From: Polytrichum commune
Lineage: Eukaryota > Streptophyta > Polytrichopsida > Polytrichales > Polytrichaceae
Reading direction: 5' to 3'
Assembly: GCA_950295325.1 (NCBI GenBank)
Contig: OX485803.1
Location: 39,883,554-39,947,553 of the forward strand
DNA: 64,000 nucleotides
Translations under genes and position numbers: made by a program
The notes under the pieces: model-generated
Database searches by the model: none
What the model was told of the DNA's origin: nothing
The model's input: only the letters and a program-made list of their open reading frames with translations
Shown here: positions 21,354-32,416 of the stretch, one piece after another
How the letters are laid out: every line of letters begins with the position of its first letter
How positions within the stretch are numbered: position 1 is the first letter of the stretch

Positions 21354-23448
21354 GTAAGCTCACTCATTTTTTTCATTCATTTTTCATTTCTGTTTCAATT
21401 CCTCTCCATTCTTTTTACCTCACATTCCTCACATATTTTCTCTCAGGTCAACCGAGCATGATTATGTCAAGGCAAACATTCCGGCCAAACTCCTTCGAAT
21501 CCGCACTTTTGGGAGGTTAGAGTTGTCCACCTTTAAGGATCTCATATCGCCATCTGACTACAAAGCATGCGAGAAGATAAATGAGAGTCGCCTAACTTGG
21601 TACACCTTGACCGCAGATGTGTTCGTTAAGTTTCTTTACAAGGTATGGTTTTGTGCATTCAATCATTTAGAGCTTCCAACATAGATAATTTCCATGCCGA
21701 TTATATGAATTCACAAGGTCATTTCTTGCAGAGAGACATTTCGGCTCAAGCAGACCTTGTAGTGAGGCATTACCGTGAGACCACACCCGTTGCGGAGAGG
21801 TCGGCCACTGAGATTTGGAATGTTATGACCAAGGCCCAGGAGAGGACAATCAAAAGTATTCGGGCCCGTTCTTTTGAGAAGTACATATCCGTTGCACACC
21901 CTGACAATAGAGAGGATTTCTTTCATGAGGTACTCTTTTGAACTCAAATCACTCTTGAACGCAATTCATCCAAATCACTCTTCAACTCTATTACTCTTTT
22001 GAACTCAAATCATTTTTATTTTGTGCACAGATTGACCGCCATTTTAATTAGTTCTCTTCGACGGACATGACAATTGAAAAATTGCAAAAAATTGTCACAT
22101 GCCCGGTCGAAGCTTCGTTCAAAGCTAAGTGGCTTCACTGGTGGAACGCCCCCCTTCGTGAAAGGTTAGATAACAAGTTCCCCGTCGACAAGCCTATGAG
22201 GGAGAGGGCTTTGGACGACTGGCTACACAAGGCGTCCTTCTGGGCTCAGGTAAATCCATTCCTCGGCCTTCTTCATTTTCATTTTTCTCTATTCCATTTA
22301 TCTCATATCTAATCATCTACCTCTCTGCAGTTGGAGAAAGAAGTCGCGGTTGAAATTGAGACCTTAGAGGAGAGCCTCTCCGTCGACATTGATTGGGACG
22401 CATCAGAAACTATTTTGCGCCCTCGTAAGTACGTTGATCATTGGCGGATTGTCCTTTGGGACAAGGCCTTCAAGCCTTACCTCGGCGATAAGCCTGACAT
22501 CGCCTTTGCCAAAGGTGATAATCTCTTGGAGTTCGAGGAGGGGGCTTTTGCTATCAAACGTGTGGCCTATCGGTAATACATCTATCCTCCACTTTGCACC
22601 TCTCCTTAATTTCATTTCTTGCTCGTTTTTTTTTTTTCTTACATTCTTAGCTTGTTTTGTCATGTAGGTATATCATGAGAGAATTGGTTGTGAAGAATGC
22701 ATTGGCCTCATCTTCCTTGCCGGACTACCTCTCGCACTGGGTGAATATTTTTTCTAGCCTCTGCGTGTACACGACTGCGCAAACAAACAAGTTCTCCGAA
22801 TTGCACTTGCAGGGTGGTGGATGGTACTTGGATTGTGCTGCAGGATTTGTCCCCGGGGAAGAGAAGGCTTTGTTTGCTAGCCTTGTGGGTAGTGCTCCGG
22901 ATGATAACATTGTTACCTTGGAGGAGCCTTACATCGTTGAGCTTCCCCCTCCTCCTCCTAAGGCACCAAGGAGAAAGGGCAGAGCAAAGAAGACCGCCAC
23001 TCAAGCATATTCTCAAGTTCTCACTCGGTCTGCTCTTAAGACCCCGGTTGAACCACCCACCCTCCCACACAGTCCATCTATCGCTCCCTCCGTTGCTCCC
23101 TCTTTTGCCCCCTCTGTTACTCCATCTGCATTTCATCCACAATCTCTTGACACTCCATCTCACAGTGGCACTTCTCTCCTCTCTTTGCCTCGCAAGAGGA
23201 AGGCCGCTCTCTTGGATACATGTGCCACCTCTTCGGATGCCCCTAACACGCTTTCTTTCATCGAAAATGTGGACATGGTTCAACTAATGTTGGATTCCGA
23301 GGTTGCCGGAGGTCCCCTCCCCGCATATACCCGCATCTAAGAATTCATTGCCAAGGTTTGTATACTTGCCTTCGTCAACCCTCAATTTTTTTTCCTTTGC
23401 TTTGCTTATTTCTTTCCTTCTCGTTTTCTCATGAAGTTTCAATTGCAG

Positions 23449-24410
23449 GTTGGGGCAAGTCGTTCCCGTGTGAATACCTCGACTACAACTCACAAGGGCC
23501 TCGATTTGCTCTTCGCCGACATTCCCGAGAATTTGCCGGTGCCGAACATCTCCACCGATGTTCCTGCTTGGAACAAGCTCCATGAATCATACTATGAGTG
23601 TCTTTTTGCATTTGCGAAATCTAACCTCTATGATCATGGTGTCCTTGTTCTTGCCCATTGTGCGAGTGCCAGTATTTCTAGGAGTATTTTCGATTGGGCA
23701 CACACTTATGACTTCTACGTCACGGAAGATTGGTTTGGAATGAATGATTGGGACCTCCAATCTCCCGTTGTTCCCTCTGGAGTGGTAAGCAAGTATCCCT
23801 CTCTTCCCCTTCCGTATTGCTTATCATTTCAATTTCAATTCAATTTCAATTCCATTTCATTTCAATTCAATTTCATTTTCATTGTTGCGGACTCGGAAGC
23901 TCAGCATCAAAGTTCTTGTTCGTGTTAACTCCGTTCTTAGAGTGCGGGGGGGAGGCCATACAAGAGTATGGTTACAACCTCCAACGAGATGGATGGTTGA
24001 ATACCTTCACTGATCAGAAGAGCCAGGCGATGCGCAGTGATGGGGTACCTTGGCGAGGTGCCCGTGAGAAGCATCCTGTTTTTTTTTCCATCATTTTCGC
24101 TACTCTCACCGACAAGAATGATGTTATTATGGACTGGCAGTGTGGTGTAGGTACGCCTTCTTTTTCAACTTCATCCTTACTTTGAATTTTCCATTATTTT
24201 TCCTTGACTAGTTTCCATACTAACATTTTACCTCTCTTTGCTTTAGGTGGTTCGATTACAGCATGTCGCTCCCTTGAGCGGCATATTGTGGCCCTTGAGA
24301 GTGATCCCGTCATTTTCAATTCACTCCTACTCCCCATGCGCGATCCCCAGCCTGCGCGTATATCTTGCTTAGTTGCCGCACCGTCTACATCTATCTTTGA
24401 TCTTCCTTAA
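23449..24410 (+). other. Beta-class DNA methyltransferase-like domain
   Basis: Motif IV position reads FADIPEN where active N6/N4 enzymes have DPPY or SPPY, so the catalytic residues appear replaced. Downstream YYECLFAFAKSNLYDHGVLV fits the helix and strand after motif IV (E..RVLKPGG-like). The C-terminal part fits motif X to I: WRGAREKHPVFFSIIF, DVIMDWQCGVG, ALESD (acidic end of strand 2 that binds the SAM ribose). The M3 copy shows the same layout with DLTAGTG and ALEGD. Best read as a SAM-binding, possibly non-catalytic, methyltransferase fold. Confidence 0.55.
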
Positions 24411-24766
24411 AAGATGACCAAGAGGGCATTCGGATTCCTTTGTGCGTAAGTTTGCTTTCTATATTTTGCCATGTTTGCCTTGATTTCAAATTCTCATTTT
24501 CTAGTGTCATCATGTTTCTAATCCTTTTGCTTGGGTGTTTAGAGAGCCAGCGGAGGTCGCAGTCATTCGTCGAGACATGTTTTCAAGTCCTCCGAAGCCG
24601 TTTGAGCTTCCCCCGTATGCTAGTGCAATGGCGGATTGTTTTGCGAAGGCGGAGTCCCCATCTCCTCCTCGCGTTCGTCATTTCTCGCGTGGAACACGAA
24701 ATCTTTTCTTGTTAGAAGCAAATGAGGGTGAGGAGAGTGATAGGGAATGTTCTCCAAGCCTTTAGT

Positions 24767-25760
24767 TTATCATTTTGGTTTTGGAGAATATAACTCCGTT
24801 TGTTGTTGTTATCCGGCTTTAATAAAAGTTGTGTGTTGGTTTTATTTTTGATATCCGGCGCAAGTTTCATTTTTTCTCTCCATTATTTCATATTCATAAT
24901 GTCAACCCGCATTGCATTCTTTATTTTTTCTTCATCGTTCGGATCTCTTAACTTCTAGTCACAAAACAATCTAGCTCTCAGCTCTTAGTGTGAGATCTTA
25001 GTTATAGGGGGACCATACTTTCTATTAGTGTGGATGGTTTATTTTATGGTTGTGCACACTAATCACATTGGCCGTCTTCCAATCCCAATTGCTATATAGC
25101 AATTGGAAGTTTTGTTTGGCACGCGAACATAACCTCGTCAAACTTTTTAAATTGAACTTCATGTTGTTCTCAAAGAGCCGGCACGTCACCTCAAAAATTT
25201 CCAAGAGGATTCTAAGGTTGGACTTGGGGGATTTGTCTTTGAGGTCTTTGGCTAAGCTAAGGACTGAATTGGAAGGCTGTTATGGTGCGACGGAGTTTTA
25301 TGGCATGTTCTTTGGATCATTTTACCCAAATTGGACATGCCCGGCAGATAGGGTGTAGATGGCCCTAAACTAGAGTGTATAGCTATTTTAACTAACTACC
25401 CATTTTTGTAAGTCTTGAGGTTGGCTACATTTTGTTGACCAATAAAATATTTTGTGTATGGTATTTTGATTTCAATTTGGTGACGTCAACCCTAATTTAA
25501 TATGATACATTTGAAAACATATACTATAAGATGTTTGATAACAAATGCAATCCTCCACGCCTATAGGATCCGTTGGTTTCTCAAACAATTATGGGTTATT
25601 ATGTCCACGGGAATGGGGGTACCTTTCCAAATATAGAATTCAAACTATCTCTAATTCCACGGAAATAGGCACTGCTTCTCCTAAAATTACCCAACAAAAT
25701 CTAAATTTTCCGCTCTCCAATCTCCGCTCTCCGCTCTCCGCTCACATACTTGAGTTTCAC
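24767..25760 (+). other. M1 3' UTR and right terminal region
   Basis: The 3' UTR (ATCCGGCGCAAGTTTC, CATAATGTCAACCCGCATTG) is shared with M3. A 102-codon open frame at 25,050-25,358 has no match in M3 and I give it no weight. The terminus holds TTCCACGGAAATAGG (about 25,656), CTCCGCT heptamers (25,708-25,742) and the end CTCACATACTTGAGTTTCAC. Confidence 0.7.
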
Positions 25761-26756
25761 ACCTCCAAGCCCAGCTGCCTTATGATTACAGTCGCGGTGT
25801 GGCCTAACTTACCAAGCCCAGCTGCCTTCTGATCACAGTCGCGGTGTGGCCTAACTTACCGAGCCCAGCTGCCTTCTGTTCTAGTCCCGGGTGGTCTAAC
25901 CTCCAAGCCCAGCTGCCTTCTGATTACAGTCGCGGTGTGGCCTAACTTACCGAGCCCAGCTGCCTTCTGTTCCAGTCCCGGGTGGTCTAACCTCCAAGCC
26001 CAGCTGCCTTCTGATTTCAGTATATGAAGTTATAATACCCGAATGGGTATCCCAACCACTAGTTGCACCCTAATCCAAACTCTCTCCTTCCTTAATCACA
26101 TGTTTTCTAAGTTTTTCTTCTTCTTTCTTTTTCCTTGCTCCTAAATAATAAACTAATCTAACACATTAATTCCACTAACTACTAACTAATCAACACGTGC
26201 AACTTTAAACTCTAAGAGCTCCCTCAATTGGGAGGCATTGAGAGAGAGAGCTTAACTAATTAACTTCACTAAGAACTAATGTCTCACACACGTGGCTCAA
26301 GCTCTTTAAGAGCTTGCTCTCTTGAGAGCGCTTGATGGAGAGAGAGGAAAATGAGAGAGAAACCACCTTAAGTAGCAAAGAGGGAGAGAGAGGTGAGGAT
26401 AGGGTGAGAGGATTAGCACCTCCAATCACAATCCCTTAACCTTCACCTTCAAAGTAGGGACTAATCCCCTTCCACCAAGCTTCCTTCTTCCTAAACTACC
26501 AAGGTGGATCCAAAAGTGGGCATTTAACCCGCGGAACTCACTTTGCTTCACCTTACCCCCTACTCACATAATCAAGGCATACTCTTATTGAATTCAACCT
26601 TGAAATAATCACACAACACATTCTAAAGCCTAAACTTAAATCCAAACCACACTTCACTATTTTTATGTTTTGTGAATAATCATAACACATCAAAGTCAAA
26701 CTAAAATTGGTTTCGAAGAGTTAATCACCACATGTGGGCATCATTTTGGGCTCACA
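25761..26756 (-). repeat. Right part of the LTR interrupted by M1
   Basis: Begins with CCAAGCCCAGCTGCC tandem units (25,765-26,020) continuing those left of M1. From about 26,210 it is almost identical to the LTR at 5,500-6,028. It ends GGGCTCACA at 26,756, followed directly by M2 transposase coding sequence. Confidence 0.85.
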
Positions 26757-26979
26757 TCCTCCCTTGGTCAAAGTTAAGATTGAACCTGGTACGCACACTG
26801 TCATACATCGTTCCAATTCCTCCGATGGTGATGAGCCCCCCGTATCATCTCCCATTCACAAGCCATCCCCATCCTCCTTACGTTCCACCTTTGTCACCCC
26901 GCCTCTTCTGTCTCCTCTTCCTCCCTCCCCAGTCAAACCCCCGAATTTCATTCTTCAATGTCTACGTTCTTTTGCTTCC

Positions 26980-29900
26980 ATGTCCGGTAGGAAGAACATC
27001 CTCAAGAAGCTGGATTATGACACATTGCAAATTGAAGAGGTGAATTTCCTACCGCCTCGCTTTTATGGGAATTGGATGTTTGTCCTCCCCCCAGTAGGCG
27101 ACTCGTCCTCTCATACGAAGGTGTCACCCAAAGTTCGCCACCCTTAATTTCGTCCTAGCCCGAGTGGAAAATGTTGGAATGACACGTAGTAACTCCTTCT
27201 TGATATTTCAATGTATAATTATTTCAACCAAAAGAGTGTGAGTGTTTAAAAACACTTACCTCAATGGTCAATCACCAATACATTCAAAAATTACACTCAC
27301 CCCTTCCTACCTAATGAATCCAACACTTTAAGTCTAAACATCATAAGTCAAAAACTATAAGAGTGTGTCATTATTTTTTTGGAAGTTTGGACATAATCTC
27401 GGTTTTTTGGCTCTCAAAAATTCATATGAAGTCAAAAAAATGAGTTCTTGGTATCCATGGATAGGTAATGAAGTCCTCTACATGAATATGCAATAATATT
27501 TCTACTGCCACAAAGTATATGGTTGCAATTCTACGATGTTCCCTTTGAATCTACATTTTTTTACTAGTTTTTGGAAGTTTGGACATAGTCTCGGTTTTTT
27601 GGCTCTCAAAAATTCATATGAAGTGCAACAAAACTAAATGCTCCAATAAGAGACTTTGCACATCCGCATAAGTATAAGGTTAATGAATGTAAATTCAAGT
27701 ACTCAAACAAAGTCATAAATTGAACTTTAAATCATTCACGCCCAACTATTACTAACAAGAGGTCAAGCCCTCTTCAAGGCCAACTAGCCTTGGCTCCTAA
27801 CCTTACACACATGCACACACATGTGCTCCTATCTTGCTTCACACGCACCCACACTTATAACACGTGGGGTGCCAAGGAGCACGAAGAAAAGAGAGGAGGA
27901 ATGAGGAAAGAACAAGGTCTTAAATAGTGAGTTTAAGGAGGTGAGCACCCTCAAGGCTTACGATAAGCCTTCGAGATTTCTTCCTACTTTGTAGGCTCTC
28001 ATCTTATTTCCTAAGCATTCCTCCCTCAAACGATCAACAAAGATCCTAATTCAAATATTTAACTAACCTTGGTTTTCTACCTACCACACTTTCCACCAAG
28101 GTCATGTCCTCACTCTACTAAACTTACTCAATCCACTCCACACAAGCTTAATGCTTAAACTTAGTTTTCTTCAAGCTTCACTATTTTTATATTTTTGTGA
28201 ATAGTCATAAATCATAAAAACACCACTTGTAATGTTTTACAAGTGTTAACAACACATGTGGGCATCATTTTGGGCTCACAGAAGGCCAAATCCATGGCAA
28301 CATGGACAAACGCTATGACGGCCATGTTTGGACCAAAACCCAGACCACCAATATCACCAATGACATGGGCCTTTCTTTTCGCTCCTTTAGTTGCGTTGGC
28401 CACCTCCAATGCCAAAATCCTCTTTGCGATTACCTCCAACGTGCTCATCGCACTTCCCCCGTCAATGAAACTGATTTCGACGGCTTCACAAAGGTTCTCT
28501 TTCCCGTTCGTGGTCCTTTCCCTTTGGGCTCCACTCTAATGTGCAGGATCTGTAAGGAGCCCCCCACGTGCATTGCACCATGCCACGCCAAAATCTTATA
28601 CGTCAACGGCAATGACACCACTCAGCGTGCGTGCATTCATCTTGGCAACCATTGCCACCCAGTCAAGGTCGGCAACTGCAGAGATAGCCGCCAGCGCATC
28701 GACGCCCTAATCGAGGAGCACGTCGAGCGAACGCCCCAAGCCACTCATGGAAAAATCGTCCTTGAAGCCAGCAAGGACCTTGTGGGTGAGTTCCTCCTCC
28801 GTAATGATAGTGATCCTCATCACCTTCTCTCGTTGGAAGAACTTGAGCCCGTGTTTGATCGTTGCAAGGAGTTGAATTCCCCCCACCTCCGTAACAAGGT
28901 TACCAATTTCAAATACTTACATAGGTTAGGGGTTATGGATGGCATCGCCAAGCTTCGAGGTGTCAGCAACTGGGCCTATGTCCAGCGTAATCAATTCCCG
29001 GGACAGGGTGACGATACGGACAAAGTTTTCGTTTTCAAGATGTCCGAGGTCGGCCCTGGTAGCGGGGTCGACTTGGTTAAGCGCATGCAACCTGGTCAGG
29101 ATCTCGAGCATGCTTGGATGATGTCTGACCATGTCAAACGCGTTGCCAAGTGGACCACCATGGCCTGCCACGTATATGACGGAACCTACCAGCGCATCAT
29201 GACCATCGCTTGCTGTGACTTCCAATCCGAGGACAAGGATGCTCAAGTTCTTTTTTGGGAGAACCTCAACTAAGTCATGGCCCGACACGGTATCCTACAT
29301 CCAAACTTCATAGGCTTCATGGCAGACAGTGCCCAAGCCAATTGTAACGCTGTGCGCATTGTGTATGGTTTAGGTGATCCTAAAGTTCCAATGGAGGGCC
29401 GTGAGCGCACTTGTTATTTTCACTAGAAACAATCGCTCGAGAAACATACGAAATCGTATATAAAGCATGAGTTACAAGACCAACATAGACACCTTTGCCT
29501 TCAATATCGGAATGCGTCGTCTATGGAAGAGGCGGAGACTAGGTACCTAGCTATCAAGGCTTGGTGGGCGTCGTCGAATTGTACAAGTGAGGACGGTCTC
29601 AAGCACCTGCAGCTATGGCTTGCTTTTTGGCACTTCCGCTACCTTCAATGGGGTGGTTTCATGGAACTCGTACATTTCCCTTATGTTTCATTTTTGTTCT
29701 TTCCTGCATTTAGTTTCCTTTCTCTGTGCTCCTTCTAATACTCCATTTCTCCAATCAAGAAAAGGTATTGACCCCAGACCAATTGGCCAAGATACCTTCG
29801 TGCAATCTTGTGGAGTCCGTCCACAACAAGTGGCTTCAAGCCTCCGGCAACAAGGGTGGAGATCTCTACGTTGCAACCGTGGACGACTACATTCGCGCCT

Positions 29901-31216
29901 TCTTACAAGTTGTTGTATACTACCAATTCCTTAAAGGTGGAGTTGGCGGTGATGGTCCAAGCAAAGAAGAACTAAAGCTCAGGGGAGCTCAACGTCGAGC
30001 TCAGCGTACTGACGACCCCACAATGTTGCAGAAGGTCTTCCTTGACATGCCTGGTGGGGAAGAGTTTTGCACTCGCGATCCACACCTTGAAGGCGCCGAG
30101 GTGTTTGGATCGCAGAAGCGAAGACCCGACACTCCAATTGGCGATGATGGCGAGACGCACCGCCCGGATACCGTCAACTTCTCTCGCCCTCCTCCCGCTA
30201 AGCGAGTCACTCGTTGTCAACCAATACCACTATCTACTATCATTGAGGAATCTTCCCCGTCTGTACAAGAGGTTCAAGTGCCTTCTCCAGTAGGAATTGG
30301 TTTTCATCGTGTCACCGCCGTACAAGAAACTAAAGTAGATGTCTCTCTTTGGCATATTGCCCGCATACCTCACACCTCTGGGAAGTTTTGTTGGGCTAAT
30401 CATGCTGGCACGAAGAAGAAGTGCACCGCAAGAATCATCACCAATAATAAGAGCATCCCTGCGCCCACCTATACCGGTATGTGGCATCATTACATACTAC
30501 AAGCGGAGAAGCGAATGGAATTCGTCTTTTGCCCAGACGACATCGAGCGTTGTATAAAGGGCCCTCGTCGGAAATGGGTCATGCCGTTCTCTGCTGATGA
30601 TCAAAAACCTCCTATTCCCCCAATCTGGCCTGTCAAGATTGATACCAACCTCACCCGTTCGGAGATCTTCGCGCTTGAGAACGCATGTTTTCAACTCCCA
30701 CCAAAAAAGCGCATCACCCCAACTCGATTCTTCACCAACTCTGCTCCCCCCTTGGATATGTCTGGAATCTGTATTCCAGAACACCCAGACTTCATCCCTC
30801 TGACAAGATTATCCAAGGTTGTTCGACGATCCACCAGCGCACCTTCGGCAAAGCAGAGGCAGATGGTTACCTCTGTTGAAACTATGCATGGTACTGTTCT
30901 AAAGTTAACTATGATCCCTCAACTGGGTTTTGGTTGCATTATCACTTTGCAGTCCAAGTCAGAACCACAACCCCCCATTTACCAAGTCACAGTGAGTTCT
31001 CTTCCAGAGTGCAATTGCGCATGCTTCTTGGATATGATTTCCAAGTTCGGCCGCAAACGAAATTTTTATCTGAATTGTAAGCATCTCTATTACATCTTCA
31101 TCAAGGTTTCTAATTTGGATCCGGAAGTGAATTTGTTCATTCACGCCCCTACCTTTAGCTTCAATGAAGTCAAATTCATCCTCGAAGGGGGTCTTTTGAC
31201 ACATTCTACTTCCTAG
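26980..31216 (+). pseudogene. MULE transposase with SWIM zinc finger (M2 copy)
   Basis: Homologue of the M1 transposase on the opposite strand. Pieces: 26,980-27,121, then a solo LTR, 28,286-29,669, a GT-AG intron (29,670-29,765), and 29,766-31,216. It starts at MSGRKNILKK; an upstream Pro/Ser-rich stretch (26,757-26,979) may also be coding. It retains the Cys/His N-terminal region, DGTYQRIMTIACCDFQ, FMADSAQANCNAV, and the SWIM finger (CNCACF...NCKHLYYIF). Damage: the LTR insertion, a 1-bp frameshift near 28,300, stops at about 29,271 (after ENLN) and about 29,427 (TAG for the tryptophan of M1). The second exon is fully open (about 480 codons). The lesions differ from those in M1. Confidence 0.85.
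27122..28280 (-). mobile_element. Solo LTR (1,159 bp) with 5-bp target duplication
   Basis: Begins TGTCACCCAAAG and ends CATTTTGGGCTCACA, matching the ends of the gypsy LTR family. It is flanked by GAAGG at 27,117-27,121 and 28,281-28,285. No internal region remains, so it arose by LTR-LTR recombination after insertion into the M2 transposase. Internally, a segment of about 50 bp (GGAAGTTTGGACATA...TCATATGAAGT) is repeated at about 27,381 and 27,571. Confidence 0.9.
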
Positions 31217-31387
31217 AATTCATTTCAGCCTACCAATACATTGTGTCCTACTAGATATACCAATTGTGAATATCATGTGAATTCATAATTGTTTGCTATA
31301 ATAAATAAAATCTCATGGATTGTTTTTATTCCCTTCAAGATGTTTTATTACAATACGGAATTGTGTCAAGCATGCCTACTATGTCTA

Positions 31388-31903
31388 TCAACTATATTTC
31401 CGTGTTTCCACCCTCCTACATGCTTTAGACTTCTTTTCGTCGTCCCTTCTTGATGGAGGTGGATCCGGTCGAAGCAAATCAACGTACGAAACTGTTTTAT
31501 CCCTCATTCGATCCCTCAATGGACAACGATGCGGCGATAATCCTCTCATCCTATCGCGAAACGACAAAGACCTTGAACATTTGCCTACCATCTTGACTTC
31601 CTGCTCGGTGTCAATTGCCTTGTCTTCATTCAAATCATGCGCATCATTTGCTTCACTATTCATGCACCTTGTTTCGTCCTTCTCCTGCACATCACCTCGT
31701 TTTTTATCATTTTTTGCATATCATTTCTGCTCCTCCTGCATCCTCCACCTCCAGGCTTGTGTGGACTGCGAAAATGGAGTCAACTCGTAGTCATCATTAT
31801 ATCGATTTGCAGCACCTATGTCATGTTCCAGCGATGAATTAAAAGGAGCATGCGGATCTCCTAGACTTCTTATCTCCTTCTCCCATCCTAGGCCAGCAAA
31901 CAT
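31388..31903 (-). pseudogene. ORF2, small conserved MULE-family protein (M2 copy)
   Basis: Same unknown protein as at 12,027-12,507: MFAGLGWEKEI, DDYELTPFSQSTQ, WRWRMQEEQK, then SRSLSFRDRMRGLSPHRCPL and LLRPDPPPS. Here the frame is kept but an in-frame TGA follows QEEQK (about 31,718). The best conserved parts in both copies are the N-terminal GLGWEKEI, the middle DDYELTPFSQSTQ and the arginine-rich RMRGL.PHR segment. It lies tail to tail with the transposase, as in M1. Confidence 0.65.
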
Positions 31904-32209
31904 TTATATACAGCTGAAGATAATCTCTTCGACCACAAACAATAATTGTTGGAGTCCAAGCTCTAGAGTTGACTCACACATAGGACAAAGACAAAAGTGA
32001 TGGAATAAAAACGAAGCAACTTAATCGCCCTTTGTATTTTGATTGACTCATTCTTCAATTATACCAACCTCGATAAAATTATTTTTATTCGTTATTTCTT
32101 GGTTCATCATTGGTTTTATCATATACTTATCTGTTTTATATTAATTTTTTTATCATTTTAGCACTTCCCGATTTCCAAATGTAATGAGACCATTTCAAAT
32201 TCAGGGCCT

Positions 32210-32416
32210 TTTGATTTATTTTTGGACCTATATATTCCACGGAAATAGGTCACAATTTTTACTATTTTTAGGAGAATCTGGAATATTCCGAACATATTTG
32301 AGTTTTTTAATAATTCTAAATTTGGTCTAAGAAGTTTGCTAAATTTAACTCCTCTCCGCTCTCCGCTCTCCGCTCTCTACATATCCGCTCTATGCTCACA
32401 TAGGAAGTGTCGTCCC
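32210..32416 (-). repeat. M2 left terminal region
   Basis: TTCCACGGAAATAGG at about 32,230, CTCCGCT heptamers at about 32,352-32,378, then CTATGCTCACATAGG and AAGTGTCGTCCC. It is the inverse of the left end of M1. Confidence 0.75.

Larger units (their letters stand above)
20561..24766 (+). pseudogene. ParB-like / N4-N6 DNA methyltransferase-like fusion gene (M1 copy)
   Basis: About 11 exons with GT-AG introns: 20,561-20,688; 20,779-21,353; 21,447-21,642; 21,732-21,929; 22,031-22,249; 22,331-22,572; 22,668-23,355; 23,449-23,784; about 23,893-24,150; 24,247-24,445; 24,543-24,766. Exon 2 holds a ParB/Srx-like domain: IPLCRLRALPLVRPISEVEV, then EGNHRLTAWW (box G-x-x-R-x-x-A). Exons 3-7 hold an unassigned middle and a Pro/Ser-rich linker with basic patches. 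Exon 8 starts a methyltransferase-like fold with GLDLLFADIPENL in the place of catalytic motif IV. Exons 9-10 give the SAM motif I (DVIMDWQCGVG, GSITACRSLERHIVALESD). The order IV then I is that of beta-class enzymes. In-frame stops (about 20,681, 21,202, 22,049, 23,338, 24,408) and a frameshift in the G run at about 23,945 make this copy dead. Confidence 0.7.
11521..25760 (+). mobile_element. M1: 14.2-kb Mutator-like element
   Basis: The element is flanked by ACCTCCAAG at 11,512-11,520 and 25,761-25,769, the 9-bp target duplication size typical of MULEs. The flanking LTR is itself tandemly repeated with this word, so the duplication is supportive but not proof. The ends are imperfect inverted repeats: TATGTGAGC followed by repeated AGAGCGG-type heptamers, and CCTATTTCCGTGG about 150 bp inside. 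Contents left to right: ORF2 (+), MULE transposase (-), ORF3 (+), palindrome array, ParB/methyltransferase-like gene (+). The transposase is broken, so movement would need another copy. Confidence 0.8.
26757..32416 (-). mobile_element. M2: left half of a second giant MULE, reversed
   Basis: Read on the minus strand it begins with a left-type terminus at 32,416 (GGGACGACACTT, TATGTGAGCATAGAGCG, heptamers, CCTATTTCCGTGG), then ORF2, then the transposase. This is the same order as M1, so M1 and M2 form a large inverted arrangement. The rest of M2 (palindrome array, ParB/methyltransferase gene, right terminus) is absent because the sequence switches to an LTR at 26,756. The expected 9-bp duplicate of TTCGAGCAC is not found at a left end. 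Confidence 0.75.

Noticed and set aside
23358-23928. Separate short genes in 23.3-24.2 kb
   Set aside because: They are exons of the ParB/methyltransferase-like gene in shifted frames plus intron sequence; the M3 copy confirms the exon pattern.
25050-25358. 102-codon open frame near the right end of M1
   Set aside because: No counterpart in the matching region of M3, no recognisable motif, and it lies in the subterminal non-coding part.
11521-32416. One 21-kb element running from the M1 left end to the M2 left end
   Set aside because: The two ends are of the same (left) type and each is followed by its own ORF2 and transposase. The 9-bp repeat pairs the M1 left end with 25,760, and LTR sequence lies between 25,761 and 26,756.
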